The notes: generated from the letters alone by a model not told the origin. A stretch of 64,000 bases of DNA from Gammaproteobacteria bacterium (GCA_026195255.1 JAPHSS010000020.1:176887-240886); one strand, 5' to 3'; positions 1 to 9,019 are shown, counted from the first letter of the stretch. Numbers and translations: made by a program.

Positions 1-758
1 TTCTTTTCAATTACCTTACCAGTAGTCGTATCATCAAGCTTACCGCATAACCAGGCCTTAAAATTTTCGAACGAAGTAAGTGGCTTACCACGGGCATTCA
101 TCTTGATATAAAGCTCATCTGACAGTCCAAATGACTCTAGATTCAGATACTGAAATACAATGCGAGGATTAGTCGTATTTATCAACCGCTCGTAAAGTAC
201 ATCATCGCAACTAGAAAACTGGTGATGCATCGCATTTAACATGGTTAGACATGACTGCACTGTGGGGTCTGACTTCCATGACAAAAAGAACCACTGTTTA
301 TCTATGATCTGTTCTGCTATAGCACTCTGCGTGCCGTTTAAATTTACATCATTAGCTATTGCCAGAGCATTAAAAAATTCTGCGGCACTTACACGTGTTT
401 TGTAAGTAAATTTCGAACCGATGTCAGAAACAAATGACGCCTGAAATGATGCGAGACAACCGTCTTTCATTGCCAGGTACCAATGCAATAAAAACAGGGT
501 AGTTAGTCGCTGCTGCCCATCAAGTACCGAAAATGCGGAACCGTCTCTTCCTTCAAAATTACCGTAGACAAAATCTAGATCTAGTGGCTGTTCTAGATTA
601 TCCTCCAGCAAAGCATCCTTTATAGAGCCGAGGAACTGTCGTCGAACTTCTGCCGCCTCATCCCGACCTTGTGCATAATCGCGTTGCAGGATTGGAATCT
701 GAATGACTTCGACTTCATTCATCAACTCAATAAACGACAGGGTGCTTCCTTCTTTCAT
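1..758 (-). CDS. DUF262 (GmrSD/ParB-like) domain protein, C-terminus beyond the left window edge
   Basis: Open minus-strand frame from ATG at 758 through the window edge: MKEGSTLSFIELMNEVEVIQIPILQRDYAQGRDEA...FSVLDGQQRLTTLFLLHW; IPxxQRDYxxG and DGQQRLTTL motifs are DUF262 hallmarks. Not in the supplied ORF track because it runs off the window. Confidence 0.88.
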   Translation of the reverse strand, partial: MKEGSTLSFIELMNEVEVIQIPILQRDYAQGRDEAAEVRRQFLGSIKDALLEDNLEQPLDLDFVYGNFEGRDGSAFSVLDGQQRLTTLFLLHWYLAMKDGCLASFQASFVSDIGSKFTYKTRVSAAEFFNALAIANDVNLNGTQSAIAEQIIDKQWFFLSWKSDPTVQSCLTMLNAMHHQFSSCDDVLYERLINTTNPRIVFQYLNLESFGLSDELYIKMNARGKPLTSFENFKAWLCGKLDDTTTGKVIEK

Positions 759-2578
759 GCCGTCACTCCATCTACTACAAATAATGTTGTTAGCATTTCA
801 ACCATCGCAGACTGGTGGTTTTCGCTATCCCGCGCATGCCAGAACATCATATTATCCACACGATCACTATAATATTTGAGGAAAGCATTTTTAGTGCAAA
901 CCGGCACAAATGTAGCGGTCTTATCGAGCCTGATAATACGATTGCGTTTAATGGGAAAAATAGCATTTTGATAACTGCGATTTGTTGAACTATCGAGCAA
1001 CGTTAAATTACCTATAGAATGATCCGTTTCTTCATTACCATCGGGCACATAAATTTCAAGCACACGAGTGAACAGACTTTCGAACGCTACTGAGTCAAAG
1101 GTTTTCCCTGCAATAATGTCTTTTGCGCTTTTAAGAATGTCGGTAAGACTGATAGACAAATCCTCAGACATCGAGCTTTTATCTACAACCTCATTTTCGA
1201 TATAATCAGCTACCCCTTCAAGCCAGGCCTTTTGTCGATCCTTGCTTTTCGGAATCTCACTTGCCACAGATCTTATATGCTCAATATCCCAGGATTCATT
1301 TTTAAAACGATCAAACTGAAATCGAACATTTGTTTTTGCATTAGCTAATAGTGTCGCAACATTAAACAACAACAGCGCCGATACCAATTGCGGCCTTGGC
1401 GAACCATAAGAAAGCTCTGCCAGATATTCATCAATCGACTGCCGTAAATCTGCACGACTCTCATAGCTATTTATCTCCTTTAATCCTGGCATTGATCTTT
1501 TGAAAACCATATTTGCCAGTTCATGACGATATTCTTGTTTAGTAGCGCATACTTGAAAGTCGTTCAATAAATCGTTTACCTTAGCCCCCGTAGAAACCAG
1601 GTAACCGATCAGGTGAAAGATTGTTCTGTCTTCATGCCACTCTCTTAAGGTCATAAAGCATCGTTTTACTTTTTCCCAATTTCTCTCAATCGATTCATCA
1701 CTTTCAGAGAGCCAGCGTGAAAAAGTGAGAAACACAAAAAAGGGATCGTATTTTGGGATTGCCTGATCATCATTAGTTAACTGACCGGCCACAAGATCTA
1801 GCACAAATTCGATGCGATTTGCCTGCATCTTCTTGTTACTAATAAAAAACCAGAAATCATCCGACTGAAGTGCGCGTTCAATTTCATCCCATTCCTGTGC
1901 AATTCTGAGTTGGCCAAGGTAACGGTCGCTGTCGTTAAAATTACTGCCTTTCAAAAATAACGCTTTAATCAGTTCGGCATTGGTGAGTGGAATTTTCCCA
2001 AGGTTAAGCCGGGTAAACACAGCAGTTACATCCGTATCCTCATTGATCTGATACCAGATTACTTTTACGTTTTTACCACTATCATCGTCATTCAACAGCG
2101 TTTGTACAAACTTGATTTTGTAGGTTCCATCACGCGCTTCAAACCATTCCTGAATAGCTTGACGAGCCTCGTACATATAATAAAAGTCAACATTATCCAT
2201 GTGACGACTTTCATCAATGTCTTCCAGATAAATAGCACTATCCGGGCGTGTTTCATAACGCAGGCTGTAACGCTCTTTACCAATCATCGCAAGGATATCT
2301 TTCAGGTAACTCAGTATGATGTGTATGGTCGTCAACCGTTGCTGACCATCTACCAATTCCCACTCACCATCACGTTTCTTCACCACCACCGGCTGCAAAC
2401 AATAAAATGCGCTCTTTGAACTCTCTTCACTCTGCTTCTGAAATTCATAGATATCATCAAGCAGCTCAGTAACCTGGCGACGCGTCCAACGGTAACCTCG
2501 TTGATAGGCTGGAATATAAAACGACTCGCTTAATAGTTCATTGACGGGCTTCAGCACCAGGTCATTATTTGTCGGCAT
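755..2578 (-). CDS. DUF262 / DUF1524 (GmrSD-like) domain protein
   Basis: IPAYQRGYRW and VDGQQRLTTIHIIL motifs plus C-terminal WDIEHI...SIGNLTLLDSSTNRSYQN (HNH-like DUF1524); stop overlaps the next DUF262 start by 4 nt. Confidence 0.9.
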   Translation of the reverse strand: MPTNNDLVLKPVNELLSESFYIPAYQRGYRWTRRQVTELLDDIYEFQKQSEESSKSAFYCLQPVVVKKRDGEWELVDGQQRLTTIHIILSYLKDILAMIGKERYSLRYETRPDSAIYLEDIDESRHMDNVDFYYMYEARQAIQEWFEARDGTYKIKFVQTLLNDDDSGKNVKVIWYQINEDTDVTAVFTRLNLGKIPLTNAELIKALFLKGSNFNDSDRYLGQLRIAQEWDEIERALQSDDFWFFISNKKMQANRIEFVLDLVAGQLTNDDQAIPKYDPFFVFLTFSRWLSESDESIERNWEKVKRCFMTLREWHEDRTIFHLIGYLVSTGAKVNDLLNDFQVCATKQEYRHELANMVFKRSMPGLKEINSYESRADLRQSIDEYLAELSYGSPRPQLVSALLLFNVATLLANAKTNVRFQFDRFKNESWDIEHIRSVASEIPKSKDRQKAWLEGVADYIENEVVDKSSMSEDLSISLTDILKSAKDIIAGKTFDSVAFESLFTRVLEIYVPDGNEETDHSIGNLTLLDSSTNRSYQNAIFPIKRNRIIRLDKTATFVPVCTKNAFLKYYSDRVDNMMFWHARDSENHQSAMVEMLTTLFVVDGVTA

Positions 2579-3971
2579 AACTAGTCTCCCTGCCAGTTGC
2601 GAGTCGAGTTTTGCCCGTAAGCAATTCCTGCATCATTCCCTGTTTGATTTGGCGGAATTTGTTGTGGCGTTGTTGCAGGGTCTGGATTTCCTCATCCATG
2701 TCGGACAGGATCGTGGCGATGGCGGTTTGTTCTTTTTTGGACGTTGGGCTTGTATACTTTGTTCCGCCAAATTCTGTTTTATTTACTATAGGTACGGCCT
2801 GTTCACCCGCGAGAATTTTTACCTTCGGAGCAATGTAATCTAATACATAATAAATAAACTCCTCATCATCAACATCGTTAGGAAATACAGCATTAATTTG
2901 CTGATTTGATGTTAAATCAATTTGAGCGATCCCTGTTTTACCGATCGTTGATCCTATGCAAGCAAATAATGTACTACCTGCAGGAAATCTTCTTGCCAGC
3001 ATAAAACCTTTTCGTGATAGCTTTTTATCCGTATCTCCAATGTACTTATGACCACCTAAATCAACTGGACTAACGAATAAATAGTGCTCTCCATAATTTG
3101 ATGAATCTGAGGTTGGTGGCGTATTGCCTGTTGCTAGCTGATGTCGTGTTGCTATTGTTGTAATCTCCCAATCCTCCGGCACTTCTCCCAACTCGGTTTG
3201 TTTGTATCCTTTTTTCGTGCCGTCTGGGTGGCGGGCGAATTGAGGCAGGCGGGTGCGGCCGGTGAGCAGTTGCTGCATGGTGGCGGTTTTGATGGCCTGT
3301 TTTTTGCTGATGAGTTTTTCCTGCGCGTTGATCAGCGCGTCTACGTCGGAGAGGGCGTTGGCGATGGCGGTTTGTTCTAGCTGCGGGGGAACAGCAAATG
3401 AAATTGAACGTACACTATTCAAGTTCATTCCTGCTTTTGCGCCTTGATCCGAGCTTCCACGGAAAAGTTTTTGAATATTCTCGCTAGCTAGAAAATAGGC
3501 TACATATTTTTTATCGACATTATCGCCAAAGAATCGTACTAATGAAATATGCTGATTTATATAAGCTGGCTTAGCCAGTTTCTCATCTACATAACCAATA
3601 ATCCCAATGTCTGCAGTAATAGAGACTAATATATCTCCATCGAGAAGTTGAGTCCTCTTGCCTTCAGCTGATTGCTCTGGAAGCGAAACGTATTTCGTAT
3701 CGCTCATATCTAAATAAATAGACTCTCGGCCTAAGTTTGTAATCCGAACAAATGGGTCACCATGTGCTGAATAGTATTCAGCCCACCCTCTTGACCCACT
3801 CGTCACGAATGGGTTGAAGTATCCTATAGATTTAACTTCCCAATCCTCCGGCACAACCCCCACCTCAGTCTGCTTATAGCCCGGCGGTACAACACTCCCT
3901 TGCCCGAGTTCCCCCGCCTTTGTGATTAGATAATCTATCGAAGCCTCGGCAACTTGATCCGTCACACTCAT
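2565..3971 (-). CDS. hsdS: Type I restriction-modification specificity subunit (HsdS)
   Basis: Two target-recognition-domain repeats (GYKQTEVGVVPEDWEV / GYKQTELGEVPEDWEI) each followed by helical EQTAIAxxLSDxDxxI segments; overlaps hsdM stop. Confidence 0.95.
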   Translation of the reverse strand: MSVTDQVAEASIDYLITKAGELGQGSVVPPGYKQTEVGVVPEDWEVKSIGYFNPFVTSGSRGWAEYYSAHGDPFVRITNLGRESIYLDMSDTKYVSLPEQSAEGKRTQLLDGDILVSITADIGIIGYVDEKLAKPAYINQHISLVRFFGDNVDKKYVAYFLASENIQKLFRGSSDQGAKAGMNLNSVRSISFAVPPQLEQTAIANALSDVDALINAQEKLISKKQAIKTATMQQLLTGRTRLPQFARHPDGTKKGYKQTELGEVPEDWEITTIATRHQLATGNTPPTSDSSNYGEHYLFVSPVDLGGHKYIGDTDKKLSRKGFMLARRFPAGSTLFACIGSTIGKTGIAQIDLTSNQQINAVFPNDVDDEEFIYYVLDYIAPKVKILAGEQAVPIVNKTEFGGTKYTSPTSKKEQTAIATILSDMDEEIQTLQQRHNKFRQIKQGMMQELLTGKTRLATGRETSYADK

Positions 3972-6382
3972 AACTCCAGCCCCATGCCCTTAAGATGTCC
4001 AGTCACTTTGTCACTCATCATCACGACGTTCTGTTCGATCATCGGCAGCGGTTCGGCATAGCGCTCTTCCAACTCTTTAACACGGCTGGCCATTTGCTGG
4101 GTGATGCGCTCAATTTCTGCCTGAATATTCGCACTAAGTCTGGCAAGCCACTTGTCTTCTACAATCAGGGTTTTGATATCATCTTCTGATAGTGTTGCGT
4201 AGTGTTTAAATACAGATAGATCCAGTGCTTCCTGCGCTTCTTTTAATGCTTTCTTGCCATCGGTTTCAGATTCAAATAATTTTCTGGCCTGTTTGAGCGC
4301 CGCTTTTTCGTCTTTATCTATGGTAATTTTCAATCGTGATGCAATGGAGGCTTTGGTGACTTTTTCTTTATCGTTAAGTGCTTCGCTTAACAGGCCATCT
4401 TCACCGGAATGCTCCTCAATAAAACTTTCCAGCTCCTGTGTGGCTGCATCCAGTTCAATCTGAATATTATCGATGTTAACCTGCTCTTTTTTGAAGTAAC
4501 GCGCCACGATTAATGCTGGTGGAATCAGCTCGGCTTTATATTTTGCTTTTTTGATTATCAGATCAGGCGCTTCTTTAAGCTTCTCGCCTTTTTTGGCAAC
4601 TAACTCACGCAATACTTTGCCTGCTGGCCAGCCATCCTGCACCAGTACGTAGACATCGTCTTGCATTACCTCTGCCCAGTAGTCCATGAGGATCTGGTAA
4701 ACATCATATTTGCTGAGCAGAGGTTGCTCTGTGTAAGCGCTTAACAGTTCTTCACTGATACGCTGAATAATGGCTTTGGGTTGATCACCGGTTTGAATAT
4801 TTGCCAGCGCGACCTGTTTGCACCACTGGGTAAACGGTTGCAGGCTTTGTGTGGCGAAGGCGATAAATTCTGCATGATTTAAGATGCTGGTTTTCACCTG
4901 ACTGGCTTCGACCAGACCTTTGCTGTAACCGTTGCGATCATCTTTAAACAGGGTAGCGCGAATACTGGGGAATACTTTCCAGTAATGTTCCAGTGCATCG
5001 ATATCACGATTGGGGATGCCACCTTGCAGGTGGGCGCTGAGGTCGTGCAGGTCTTCCGGCTCACTACTGTCGATATAACGCGGAATATTCAGGTTGTAAT
5101 CATTCGCGGCGATTTCACTCAGTGCCACCATACGGCTATAACGTGGCAGCTCTAACTGTTTTGTAAACACATCAACAATTTTATGGATGTCCTGGCTGCG
5201 CAGGCGGTTTTTATTGCCGTCTTTTATAAATCCCTTGCCGGCATCGATCATAAAAATGCCTTTGCGGGCATTGGCGTGCTGCTTGTCGATAACGATAATG
5301 CAGGCGGGGATGCCGGTGCCGTAAAACAGGTTGGCGGGCAGGCCGATAATGCCTTTTATATAACCCTGCTTAATTAAGTTCTCGCGGATGCGAGCTTCGG
5401 CATTGCCCCGAAACAACACACCGTGAGGCAGAATAACCGCACCCTTGCCGGTGCTTTTCAGGCTTTTGATTATGTGCAGTAAAAAAGTGTAATCACCGTT
5501 TTTCTCAGGCGGAATACCCCAGGTGAAACGATTAAACTCATCTTCCTGTGGGTTGATGCCGCTGGTCCAGTTTTTATTGGAGAACGGAGGATTGGCCACC
5601 GCAAAATCGAAGGTTCTCAGTTTGCCATTGGCGTCTTTCCACTGCGGGTCCACAAGGGTATTTCCTTTCCAGATTTTAGCAGTGGCATTGTTATGCAAAA
5701 TCATGTTCATGCGCGCCAGGGCGCTGGTGGCATTATCCATTTCCTGACCGAAAATAGACAGGCCACGGGGCGCTTCATCGCTGGCCTTTAACAGCAGCGA
5801 ACCGGAACCGCAGGTAGGGTCATAAACGGTTTCTGACTGATCGGTTTCGGCATGAATGCCAATGACTTTTGAAAGAATACGGGAGACTTCCGATGGGGTA
5901 TAAAACTGCCCCTTACTCTTGCCGGATTCGGTCGCGAAATGGCGCATTAAATATTCGTAGGCGTCACCCAGCAGATCATCACCCTCGGCGCGGTTTGCGG
6001 AGAGATCCATCCCTTCGAATAGTCCGATTAGCTTGCTTAGGCGATCTACCATTTCCTTGCCTTTACCGAGTTTATCTTCATCATTAAAGTCGGCAACATC
6101 GATGACGCCTTTAAGATCATTCTCTTCGGCAAGGGCGCTGATGATGATATTGATTTTGTCACCAATTTCTTTATCACCCTTGAGCGCGACCATGTCGTCG
6201 AAGCTGGCCCCCTGTGGGATAAGGATCATACCGTGGGGGTCACCCTTGTATTTATCCGAGACGTATTTCATAAAGAGCATGGTGAGCACGAAGTCCTTGT
6301 ACTGGGATGCATCCATGCCGCCGCGCAGTTCGTCGCAGCTTGCCCAGAGGGAGGAGTAGAGTTCTGTCTTTTTGATGGCCAT
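3968..6382 (-). CDS. hsdM: Type I restriction-modification DNA methyltransferase (HsdM), with long C-terminal extension
   Basis: GQFYTPSEVSRIL, DPTCGSGSLLL, NPPFSNKNW N6-adenine MTase motifs. Confidence 0.96.
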   Translation of the reverse strand: MAIKKTELYSSLWASCDELRGGMDASQYKDFVLTMLFMKYVSDKYKGDPHGMILIPQGASFDDMVALKGDKEIGDKINIIISALAEENDLKGVIDVADFNDEDKLGKGKEMVDRLSKLIGLFEGMDLSANRAEGDDLLGDAYEYLMRHFATESGKSKGQFYTPSEVSRILSKVIGIHAETDQSETVYDPTCGSGSLLLKASDEAPRGLSIFGQEMDNATSALARMNMILHNNATAKIWKGNTLVDPQWKDANGKLRTFDFAVANPPFSNKNWTSGINPQEDEFNRFTWGIPPEKNGDYTFLLHIIKSLKSTGKGAVILPHGVLFRGNAEARIRENLIKQGYIKGIIGLPANLFYGTGIPACIIVIDKQHANARKGIFMIDAGKGFIKDGNKNRLRSQDIHKIVDVFTKQLELPRYSRMVALSEIAANDYNLNIPRYIDSSEPEDLHDLSAHLQGGIPNRDIDALEHYWKVFPSIRATLFKDDRNGYSKGLVEASQVKTSILNHAEFIAFATQSLQPFTQWCKQVALANIQTGDQPKAIIQRISEELLSAYTEQPLLSKYDVYQILMDYWAEVMQDDVYVLVQDGWPAGKVLRELVAKKGEKLKEAPDLIIKKAKYKAELIPPALIVARYFKKEQVNIDNIQIELDAATQELESFIEEHSGEDGLLSEALNDKEKVTKASIASRLKITIDKDEKAALKQARKLFESETDGKKALKEAQEALDLSVFKHYATLSEDDIKTLIVEDKWLARLSANIQAEIERITQQMASRVKELEERYAEPLPMIEQNVVMMSDKVTGHLKGMGLEL

Positions 6383-6420
6383 ATGGTCTGGTTCTGCCTT
6401 TATTTATTTCTATCTATATT

Positions 6421-6801
6421 TTATTTTCTACTTAACAAACTTATCAGCAAGGCAGCCAGCGCCCCGCCCACAAGCAGATGCCCTACACCGGGTCCCTGTT
6501 CTTTTGCCTGTGTCGTATTGCCGCGTAACTGAGGTACGACTTCAACCCCGTTGGATTTTAACTCTAACACGGTGGCATTAAGCTGCCGACTGAGTTCTTC
6601 CCCTGGCAATTGCAGCGATGCGGCGGCCTGATACATCTGATCGACAGAAAATGAGGATTTTCCACCTTCAAGGCGGCTATAACTGGCCTGTGATAAACCC
6701 ATTCGGTCGGCCATATCCTTTTGCTCTATACCTTGCCTTTTTCTGATATTAGCCAACACCACACCCAATACAGCTGAATATGTGGTTTGCTCAGTGCTCA
6801 T
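6421..6801 (-). CDS. XRE-family HTH regulator with C-terminal transmembrane helix
   Basis: HTH (IRKRQGIEQKDMADRMGLSQASYSRLEGGKSSF) followed by hydrophobic C-terminus GHLLVGGALAALLISLLSRK. Confidence 0.85.
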   Translation of the reverse strand: MSTEQTTYSAVLGVVLANIRKRQGIEQKDMADRMGLSQASYSRLEGGKSSFSVDQMYQAAASLQLPGEELSRQLNATVLELKSNGVEVVPQLRGNTTQAKEQGPGVGHLLVGGALAALLISLLSRK

Positions 6802-6842
6802 AATTTATCTTCACTATTTTTCTTCGCCATTATTGACATTGA

Positions 6843-6884
6843 ATATAATTACGTTTAACGTATATACTTTAAACGTAATTATAT
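6843..6884. promoter_or_regulatory. Long perfect inverted repeat, candidate operator in the divergent XRE / LRAT-like intergenic region
   Basis: ATATAATTACGTTTA - 12 nt - TAAACGTAATTATAT, 15-bp perfect arms (6843-6857 / 6870-6884), just upstream of the + strand gene. Confidence 0.75.
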
Positions 6885-6891
6885 AGGAGAA

Positions 6892-7380
6892 ATGAATATG
6901 CATTCTAAACTTAAAATGGGTGATTTGCTACATCGAAGCAAAGGCATTGCGCAACATGCTGGCGTATACATGGGTAATATGCAGGTACTCCATAATCAAC
7001 CCGATAGAGGAACTGTAATCACCTCCTTTTCGGAGTACGCAGAGGGAAAAGAAGTGAAAGTCGTAAGCACTGAAGCTACCGATATGCAACAGCTGGCTAA
7101 GCGCAATGAAGACATTGTAAGTAATAAGGTCCAGTACCAGCTATTTAATAATAATTGCGAACACCTGGCAAACTACCTCATTTTTGGCCGCAAAATGAGT
7201 CCTCAGATACAGGCTACAATAACTGGCCTGATCTCTACTGCACTTATTCGCAGCCAATTTAAGAGTGGACACTGGTTACTTTGGCTTGCTGGTGGCGCAC
7301 TAGCCGGATTAGCAATTCACAATGTCAGCAGAAAATATGATTTTACTATTGCACCCGATACTCTCCAGGTAGCGTTATGA
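6892..7380 (+). CDS. LRAT/NlpC-P60-like (NC domain) protein with C-terminal hydrophobic segment
   Basis: KMGDLLHRSKGIAQHAGVYMGNMQVLHN and NNNCEHLANYL motifs (catalytic H and NCEH of LRAT-like enzymes); hydrophobic tail. Confidence 0.78.
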   Translation: MNMHSKLKMGDLLHRSKGIAQHAGVYMGNMQVLHNQPDRGTVITSFSEYAEGKEVKVVSTEATDMQQLAKRNEDIVSNKVQYQLFNNNCEHLANYLIFGRKMSPQIQATITGLISTALIRSQFKSGHWLLWLAGGALAGLAIHNVSRKYDFTIAPDTLQVAL

Positions 7381-7517
7381 ACTTTGACCTGCCTCTGGCA
7401 GTTAATACTCGCGTATCGTCAATGCTCGCAAATAAAAGCATTTATGCTGTTATATTCCGCAGAGAAATAACCGCTATTTTAAATAGCGCCTCAAGACGCA
7501 GACATATTAAACCCTGA
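7377..7517 (+). CDS. Small basic 46-aa ORF translationally coupled to the LRAT-like gene
   Basis: ATGA overlap with the preceding stop; MNFDLPLAVNTRVSSMLANKSIYAVIFRREITAILNSASRRRHIKP*; below the size limit of the ORF track. Confidence 0.4.
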   Translation: MNFDLPLAVNTRVSSMLANKSIYAVIFRREITAILNSASRRRHIKP

Positions 7518-7613
7518 TATTTAAATCTAAACACAATTTATACTACCGTATAAATACCTCGACAATAACAAACATTATAAATATCATTAACTGAAAAACT
7601 TTAAAGGGATGTC

Positions 7614-7898
7614 ATGCTATACAATTGGGATGAAAACAAACGAAACTCCAATATTCAGAAACATGGTATTGATTTTGTTGATGCAGCAGAAATATTCAGT
7701 GATCCGAATAGAATTGAAGCGGTTGACGAACGAACCGACTATGGGGAAGAGCGCCTTCAAACCATTGGGTATGCATTACCAGGCATACTTTTTGTCGTTT
7801 ACACCTACAGAGATAACAAATCGAAGCGACGATTAATTTCGGCTAGAAAGGCCAGTAAAAAAGAACAAGCATTATATAACTCTCAAATTGGTCAATAG
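7614..7898 (+). CDS. BrnT family (DUF497) toxin
   Basis: WDENKRNSNIQKHGIDFVDAAEIFSDP...DYGEERLQTIGYALPGILFVVYTYRDN..RLISARKASKKE matches the BrnT family pattern. Confidence 0.92.
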   Translation: MLYNWDENKRNSNIQKHGIDFVDAAEIFSDPNRIEAVDERTDYGEERLQTIGYALPGILFVVYTYRDNKSKRRLISARKASKKEQALYNSQIGQ

Positions 7899-8091
7899 GA
7901 TAATGGCAATGACAGAAAGAACATATACATTAGACGAGCTTAAAAACATAATAAGCAAAACAGATTATGAACGCTTAAAAAACATGACCGATGAAGAAAT
8001 CGAACAGGCAGCAAAAGATGATCCTGACAGCAATTTACCCTCCGATGAAGAACTGGAAAAATTCAAGCGAGTAAACCCCAATGACAAATAA
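7888..8091 (+). CDS. BrnA-like antitoxin (putative); start may be internal at the MAMTERTY methionine
   Basis: Directly follows the BrnT gene; short acidic protein with TDYERLKNMTDEEIEQAAKDDPDSNLPSDEELEKF. Confidence 0.65.
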   Translation: MVNRIMAMTERTYTLDELKNIISKTDYERLKNMTDEEIEQAAKDDPDSNLPSDEELEKFKRVNPNDK

Positions 8092-8245
8092 ACCTAAAGC
8101 CATAAAGAAAGAAACAGGCAAGACTAACTGGAATAAAGTCATTACACAAACGGATAGTGAAATCCTACGTAACATTAAAACCGACCCGGACAGCGCAACA
8201 TTGACTAATAAAAAATATTATAAGCCTGAAAAAAACAGTAACTAG
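8081..8245 (+). CDS. Second short antitoxin-like ORF (54 aa)
   Basis: ATG at 8081 overlaps the preceding ORF end; MTNKPKAIKKETGKTNWNKVITQTDSEILRNIKTDPDSATLTNKKYYKPEKNSN*; shares KT(D/N)(Y/W)...TD.EI...DPDS with its neighbour. Confidence 0.5.
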   Translation: MTNKPKAIKKETGKTNWNKVITQTDSEILRNIKTDPDSATLTNKKYYKPEKNSN

Positions 8246-8322
8246 CTATATGAAGTAGAGGCAATTGGCGATATATATGATTAAATTAATAAGTAAATTC
8301 TGAAATTCTGGGGACACAATAC

Positions 8323-8625
8323 TTAATTCTCATCACCAGAACACTTTGGCCCAGGCTTTTTCTTTTTAAGGGTACGCTGTAAAAGCTGTTCTACCTTTTC
8401 TTCAAACGACTCATTTCCAAGTGGTCGTCCTGTGCGTTCATGCTGTGCAAATAAACAATCTGTTTGCGTTTGCGCCTCATATAAATACGCCCTCCAGTCG
8501 CCAACCAACGAATGTAATCTATCTGGTTAAATTATTCCGTTGCTATCTTCACCCGCTAAATGTGCATGCACGCTGCTCCAACGATAGTCCCACGGTTTTT
8601 AACCAGGCCCGGTTTCGAAAAATTC
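8323..8625 (-). pseudogene. REP-associated tyrosine transposase (RAYT/Y1) C-terminal remnant
   Basis: Minus-strand reading PWDYRWSSVHAHLAGEDSNGII*PDRLHSLVGDWRAYLYEAQTQTDCLFAQHERTGRPLGNESFEEKVEQLLQRTLKKKKPGPK: RAYT C-terminal signature with an internal stop and missing N-terminus. Confidence 0.85.
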
Positions 8626-8649
8626 GGGGCAGAGTAAAATCAAATTGAC

Positions 8650-8955
8650 CTACCTGGTTTTTAACTTAAGTAATGTCTTAGCTCGCAGACTAGCTGGAAG
8701 CGATCCAAACACTAAAATCATCTCAGCCATTTCATCATCCTCGGCGTAAAAGTAGCAAGCAGGTACTTTAAGTACTTTTGCAAAGCGTGCTATCGTTGTG
8801 AAATCTGGGATGTGCTTTCCTTTCTCATATTGATTCATTCGCGCACTGGCAGAAAATTCATCTATGCCGGCCAGTATGCCAAGTTTTTTTTGGCTTAAAT
8901 CGGCTTTTGTTCTTAATTCTTTGATGCGCTTACTAATTGGTGGTTGTTTAGCCAT
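8650..8955 (-). CDS. XRE-family HTH transcriptional regulator
   Basis: IKELRTKADLSQKKLGILAGIDEFSASARMNQYEKGKHIPDFTTIARFAKVLKVPACYFYAEDD. Confidence 0.88.
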   Translation of the reverse strand: MAKQPPISKRIKELRTKADLSQKKLGILAGIDEFSASARMNQYEKGKHIPDFTTIARFAKVLKVPACYFYAEDDEMAEMILVFGSLPASLRAKTLLKLKTR

Positions 8956-8980
8956 CGATCAGACTCATATTTATACGTAG

Positions 8981-9019
8981 CTAAGATATTCTTAGTATTT
9001 GACTTGACTAGATACTAAG
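8981..9019. promoter_or_regulatory. Clustered inverted-repeat half-sites (candidate XRE operators)
   Basis: CTAAGA-TAT-TCTTAG at 8981-8995, and CTTAGTAT - 13 nt - ATACTAAG (8991-8998 / 9012-9019), in the divergent intergenic region. Confidence 0.65.

Noticed and set aside
7609-7836. 75-aa + strand ORF overlapping BrnT
   Set aside because: Out-of-frame with the convincing BrnT protein at 7614-7898.
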